Origin: Deltaproteobacteria bacterium
Lineage (GTDB): Bacteria; Desulfobacterota; Desulfobacteria; Desulfobacterales; ETH-SRB1
Reading direction: 5' to 3'
DNA: 6,512 nt
Assembly (NCBI GenBank): GCA_003647525.1
Contig: QMMZ01000119.1
Span: forward strand, 1-6,512
Both the position numbers and the translations under genes were made by a program. Positions 5,025 through 6,512 of this stretch are shown here, piece after piece. Position 1 is the first letter of the stretch. Each line of letters starts with the position of its first letter. The notes under the pieces were generated by a model. It worked only from the letters and a program-made list of their open reading frames with translations, ran no database searches and had not been told where the DNA came from.

Positions 5025-6512
5025 ATGCGCAAAGAAATTATCGGCATTTTCCTCTTTTTTCTATTAATTTTCACACTGGGCAGTCTTTTGTCTTACAGCC
5101 CTGAAGATCCCTCAATTCATAATGCAAAAGCGGCAGGTGATGTTTACAACCTGTTCGGCATATTTGGAGCCCATGTTTCGGGTATTTTAATTGGGCTGTT
5201 TGGACTTGGGGCGTTCTGGATACCGATATTATTTCTTTTATCCAGCATACATTTTTTTGGTGACTACCATGAAAAAGCTATTGTTCTGATAATGGCTGGT
5301 GGAATTATTCTTATTATCTCTACCGGAAGCCTTCTTGCATTCCAGCAAAACCACTTCATAATTTTCGGAAGCAAATTTTCATCCGGCGGCATAATAGGCA
5401 CGCCCATCAAATCGTTCCTTATCAAATATACAAATCATACAGGCGGCGCTGTTATACTTATCCTTATGTGGCTTATGGGTTTTATCATGGCCACTGGTTT
5501 TTCTTTGATCATATTTTTGAAACGATTCTGGAAGCTGATTATAAATGTAGTAAAAAGTATAAAAAAGATAATCATAATATGGAAAGAACGAAGAGAAAAA
5601 GCAAAAAAGCAATCAAAAATAAAAAAAGAGTACAACAAAAAAAAAGAGCGCGAAATAAAGATAAAGGCAATAGAATCCAAGCCGATCAGGGAAGTACCTG
5701 CTCCAAAACAGGATGTATTTGAGTTCATGAAAGCTGAAAAAGGGTTTCAACTCCCGTCTGTTAATCTGCTTGAAAACCCTGAAATAAGCTCTGTTTCTGC
5801 TGATGATAAAAATCTAAGAATGCAGTCGAAACTGCTTGAAAAGAAACTTGAAGACTTTGGCGTGCAAGGGAAAGTCGTAACCATATTGCCTGGCCCTGTT
5901 ATTACAACCTTTGAATATGAACCTGCCCCCGGGATAAAGATTAGCAAAATAGTCGGACTTACTGACGACCTTGCCCTTGCTCTTCGTTCGATAAGCATCA
6001 GGATTGTAGCACCGATCCCGGGGAAAGCGGCTATCGGTATTGAGCTGCCTAATGAGACAAGAGAAACAGTAAGACTAAAAGAAAATATTATTTCAAATAA
6101 CTTTGAAAAATCAAAGTCAAAGCTTACAATCTGTCTTGGCAAAGATATAATAGGAAACCCGGTAGTTGCGGAACTGGATAAAATGCCGCATCTTTTAATT
6201 GCAGGCGCAACCGGCACAGGCAAAAGCGTAGCTCTGAATGCTATGATTTGCAGTTTGTTGTTCAAAGCAGGCCCTGATGAAGTAAAACTTATAATGATAG
6301 ATCCGAAAAGGATTGAGCTTTCAAGCTATGATGGGATTCCACATCTTATAACCCCTGTGGTTACAGATGTAAAAAAAGCAACAAATGCCCTTTTCTGGGC
6401 TGTACATGAAATGGAAAATAGATATAAGTTGCTTTCAGAAAAGAAAGTGAAAAATATAAAACAATATAATCAAAAAACAGCTAAGGAAAAAACAAAAGAA
6501 GAAAATGGTCCT
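5025..6512 (+). CDS. ftsK: DNA translocase FtsK/SpoIIIE, 5' part (runs off right edge)
   Basis: FtsK is a septum-located, hexameric, ATP-driven DNA pump that clears chromosome ends from the closing division septum and promotes dimer resolution at dif. The frame is open for 496 codons to the last base of the window. Four membrane helices lie at about 5-23, 47-73, 84-106 and 140-165 (FtsK_4TM domain). A short, very basic linker (about 166-216, many Lys/Arg) follows, then the alpha domain (about 260-370, with GPVITTFEYEPAPG at 290-303) and the RecA-like motor: Walker A GATGTGKS (394-401, Lys400) and Walker B LIMIDPKRIELS (Asp426). The rest of the motor and the DNA-reading gamma domain lie beyond the window. 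ATG 5025 is the only sensible start (in-frame TAG at 5004-5006) and directly precedes TM1; GAAG at 5006-5009 is a weak, distant Shine-Dalgarno candidate. The linker is short compared with E. coli FtsK, as in SpoIIIE-like proteins. A run of nine A (5637-5645) lies in the linker. Confidence 0.97.
   Translation, partial: MRKEIIGIFLFFLLIFTLGSLLSYSPEDPSIHNAKAAGDVYNLFGIFGAHVSGILIGLFGLGAFWIPILFLLSSIHFFGDYHEKAIVLIMAGGIILIISTGSLLAFQQNHFIIFGSKFSSGGIIGTPIKSFLIKYTNHTGGAVILILMWLMGFIMATGFSLIIFLKRFWKLIINVVKSIKKIIIIWKERREKAKKQSKIKKEYNKKKEREIKIKAIESKPIREVPAPKQDVFEFMKAEKGFQLPSVNLLENPEISSVSADDKNLRMQSKLLEKKLEDFGVQGKVVTILPGPVITTFEYEPAPGIKISKIVGLTDDLALALRSISIRIVAPIPGKAAIGIELPNETRETVRLKENIISNNFEKSKSKLTICLGKDIIGNPVVAELDKMPHLLIAGATGTGKSVALNAMICSLLFKAGPDEVKLIMIDPKRIELSSYDGIPHLITPVVTDVKKATNALFWAVHEMENRYKLLSEKKVKNIKQYNQKTAKEKTKEENGP

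Noticed and set aside
5468..5722. 84-codon + strand open frame inside ftsK
   Set aside because: It is the -1 frame of ftsK, with Lys/Arg-rich translation caused by the A-rich linker. It is not an independent gene, though it is relevant to the nine-A slippage idea.
5747..6265. 172-codon open frame on the minus strand
   Set aside because: It lies fully opposite the ftsK alpha and motor domains, has low-complexity Ser/Phe-rich translation and no family resemblance; it is a shadow of ftsK.
1..6512. CRISPR array, toxin-antitoxin pair, defence or retron-like system
   Set aside because: No regularly spaced repeats, no reverse transcriptase or nuclease cassette and no paired small ORFs; the genes present are housekeeping apart from the one unnamed protein.

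Overview
The window reads as a chromosomal housekeeping stretch from a Gram-negative, moderately AT-rich bacterium. RNase J next to a four-TM FtsK, a PlsC acyltransferase and Lon, with IS110 debris and a palindromic repeat in the intergenic gaps, fits the Desulfobacterota (deltaproteobacterial sulfate reducers such as Desulfobacterales). That placement is an inference from gene content and protein style, not from a marker gene.

Layout, all real genes on the + strand: (1) 1-1500, the 3' two thirds of lon (AAA+ motor and Ser-Lys protease domain), entering from outside the window. (2) 1581-1798, tRNA-Val(TAC) and tRNA-Asp(GTC), closed by a convincing rho-independent terminator at 1807-1839. (3) 1840-2080, a debris zone: a GC-rich unassigned block, then a roughly 40-codon relic of an IS110-family transposase on the minus strand. 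(4) 2081-2413, a 110-residue protein I cannot name. (5) 2414-2590, a 177-bp near-perfect-ended palindromic element (MITE-like) that begins immediately after that gene's stop codon and has near-identical 5-bp flanks. (6) 2646-6512, a tightly packed set plsC - rnj - ftsK; plsC and rnj overlap by ATGA, and ftsK follows 10 bp after rnj and runs off the right edge.

The plsC-rnj-ftsK set probably forms one transcript joining membrane phospholipid synthesis (phosphatidic acid formation), RNA maturation and decay (RNase J) and chromosome segregation at the division septum (FtsK). Lon and the tRNAs form a separate block upstream. The mobile debris lies between the two blocks, downstream of a tRNA gene, which is a common place for such material to accumulate.

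I see no CRISPR array, defence cassette or clearly new multi-gene system. The items most worth a second look are the palindromic element, the unnamed 110-residue protein caught between two mobile-element traces, the wobble-dependent terminator, the tRNA-Asp T-stem mismatch, and a nine-A run in ftsK that lies where a -1 slip would yield a membrane-domain-only product.
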